A DNA stretch of 15,357 nt, from assembly GCA_012514125.1 (NCBI GenBank), contig JAAZAW010000083.1:1-15357 (forward strand), read 5' to 3'. Position 1 is the stretch's first letter; every line of letters starts with the position of its first letter. Made by a program: the position numbers and the translations under genes. The DNA is from Phycisphaerae bacterium (GTDB lineage Bacteria; Planctomycetota; Phycisphaerae; JAAYCJ01). The notes under the pieces are model-generated. The model was not told the origin of the DNA. It ran no database searches and saw only the letters and a program-made list of their open reading frames with translations. Positions 15,021 through 15,357 of this stretch are shown here, one piece after another.

Positions 15021-15167
15021 AATTAACGAGGTATGTTTTGGGTTGGGTCTGACAGTATTTGCTCATTCAATGACATATAACCTCTGGTTATTCAATATTG
15101 AGTACTTCCTCCTCCTCCTGAAGCGACGCGCAGGCCTAGGACGGCTATCCTGTACGTCGCTTTTTTT
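15021..15167 (+). ncRNA. Candidate small RNA with an anti-Shine-Dalgarno-like loop
   Basis: About 147 bases lie between the promoter and an intrinsic terminator, with no credible ORF. Structure read by eye: a perfect hairpin ATAACC-TCT-GGTTAT at 15077-15091, then CTTC (15105-15108) and GAAG (15120-15123) closing an 11-base loop made of CTCCTCCTCCT. This loop is complementary to ribosome sites of the GGAGG type. It is followed by the terminator, whose left arm overlaps GAAG, so the two are alternatives. GAGGT at 15028-15032 could pair internally with ACCTC at 15080-15084. I do not recognise 4.5S, 6S, tmRNA or RNase P features. A 3'-UTR product of purQ is an alternative. Confidence 0.55.
15121..15167 (+). 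terminator. Strong intrinsic terminator
   Basis: AAGCGACG (15121-15128) pairs with CGTCGCTT (15155-15162). Inside it, CAGG (15131-15134) pairs with CCTG (15149-15152) and TAG (15137-15139) with CTA (15145-15147). Seven Ts run at 15161-15167. It would end both the candidate small RNA and any read-through from nadD-trmB-purQ. Confidence 0.88.
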
Positions 15168-15182
15168 ATACTTATAAAAGAT

Positions 15183-15212
15183 TTTTGTTAATAATTTATC
15201 AGATTAACAAAA
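15183..15212. other. Ten-bp perfect inverted repeat, possible operator
   Basis: TTTTGTTAAT (15183-15192) and ATTAACAAAA (15203-15212) are exact reverse complements across a 10-base spacer. This arrangement suits a dimeric repressor. It lies 31 bases ahead of a promoter-like pair. A minus-strand terminator is a weaker alternative because the stem is AT-rich. Confidence 0.5.
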
Positions 15213-15242
15213 CATCCCCTTCCCTCAGGGTCTTATACGGAA

Positions 15243-15271
15243 TTGACTTATTGAATGCGCGGTACTTTAAT
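15243..15271 (+). promoter_or_regulatory. Sigma-70-type promoter reading out of the window
   Basis: TTGACT (15243-15248) and TTTAAT (15266-15271) are 17 bases apart, each matching the consensus at five of six positions. Transcription would start near 15278 and leave the window. The 80 bases after it hold only an 8-codon ORF at 15295 and no RNA I recognise. Confidence 0.55.
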
Positions 15272-15357
15272 GTCAATAAACTATTTCAGGCAGTATGAGC
15301 TTCGAAATCGGGATATCGTGACATTAGCCCCCGCGCACGAAGTAAATGGAATTAGTA

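Noticed and set aside
15033..15080. A 15-codon ORF (MFWVGSDSICSFNDI) within the candidate small RNA, as a leader peptide
   Set aside because: GAGG ends only one base before the ATG, too close for initiation, and no run of identical regulatory codons is seen.
14986..15177. A 63-codon ORF after purQ
   Set aside because: It starts at a TTG overlapping the promoter -35 and purQ stop, lacks a ribosome site and runs through the terminator. A non-coding RNA explains the stretch better.
15289..15357. A minus-strand frame open to the window edge, ending ...SRFRSSYCLK
   Set aside because: Only 23 codons are visible, no motif is recognisable, and a plus-strand promoter reads into it.

Overview
The window looks like chromosomal DNA of a Gram-negative bacterium of roughly 50% GC. 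An outer-membrane assembly protein with five POTRA domains shows a diderm cell, and a membrane-bound pyrophosphatase is present. The FabZ-like protein opens with MRWIWIDRF, which I associate from memory with Planctomycetota (possibly Phycisphaerae). That placement is inference. No CRISPR array, tRNA, rRNA, insertion sequence or prophage gene was seen.

Layout. (1) 1-500, minus strand: the N-terminal third or less of a proton/sodium-pumping pyrophosphatase (hppA), cut by the window edge. (2) 501-811: divergent intergenic region with several small hairpins. (3) 812-3187, plus strand: bamA. It converges on a minus-strand set across a hairpin at 3238-3274. (4) 3288-6202, minus strand: NUDIX hydrolase, rhomboid protease and thrC in transcription order. 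NUDIX and rhomboid overlap by four bases (ATGA), and a good sigma-70-like promoter lies at 6268-6296. (5) 6343-12522, minus strand: FabZ-like hotdog protein, a catalytically dead ketosynthase (KS-beta / chain-length-factor-like), an active FabF-like ketosynthase, a membrane-anchored alpha/beta hydrolase and a GH3-family acyl-adenylating enzyme. (6) 12523-12942: divergent spacer with an octad tandem repeat. (7) 12943-14989, plus strand: nadD-trmB-purQ, an ordinary housekeeping operon. (8) 14986-15167: a near-consensus promoter followed about 150 bases later by a strong intrinsic terminator with no credible ORF between them, a candidate small RNA. (9) 15168-15357: a 10-bp inverted repeat and another promoter-like site reading out of the window.

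The most interesting region is 6343-12522. One ketosynthase keeps Cys-His-His; its neighbour has Glu, Phe and Met at those three positions. That is the logic of KS-alpha/KS-beta pairs in type II polyketide and aryl-polyene systems. The dehydratase, hydrolase and GH3 enzyme beside them suggest a small acyl or polyketide pathway in which a chain is built, dehydrated, possibly released, and activated or conjugated. No ACP, ketoreductase or acyltransferase gene is visible, so partners must be encoded elsewhere. Purine-rich heptad repeats (GAAGTTG on the coding strand) sit at or just after the stop codons of three consecutive genes of this cluster.

The second interesting element is the putative small RNA after purQ, whose C/U-rich loop resembles an anti-Shine-Dalgarno sequence. 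Several genes here are best read from GTG or TTG codons with good Shine-Dalgarno spacing, so the starts given are often shorter than the longest possible ORF.
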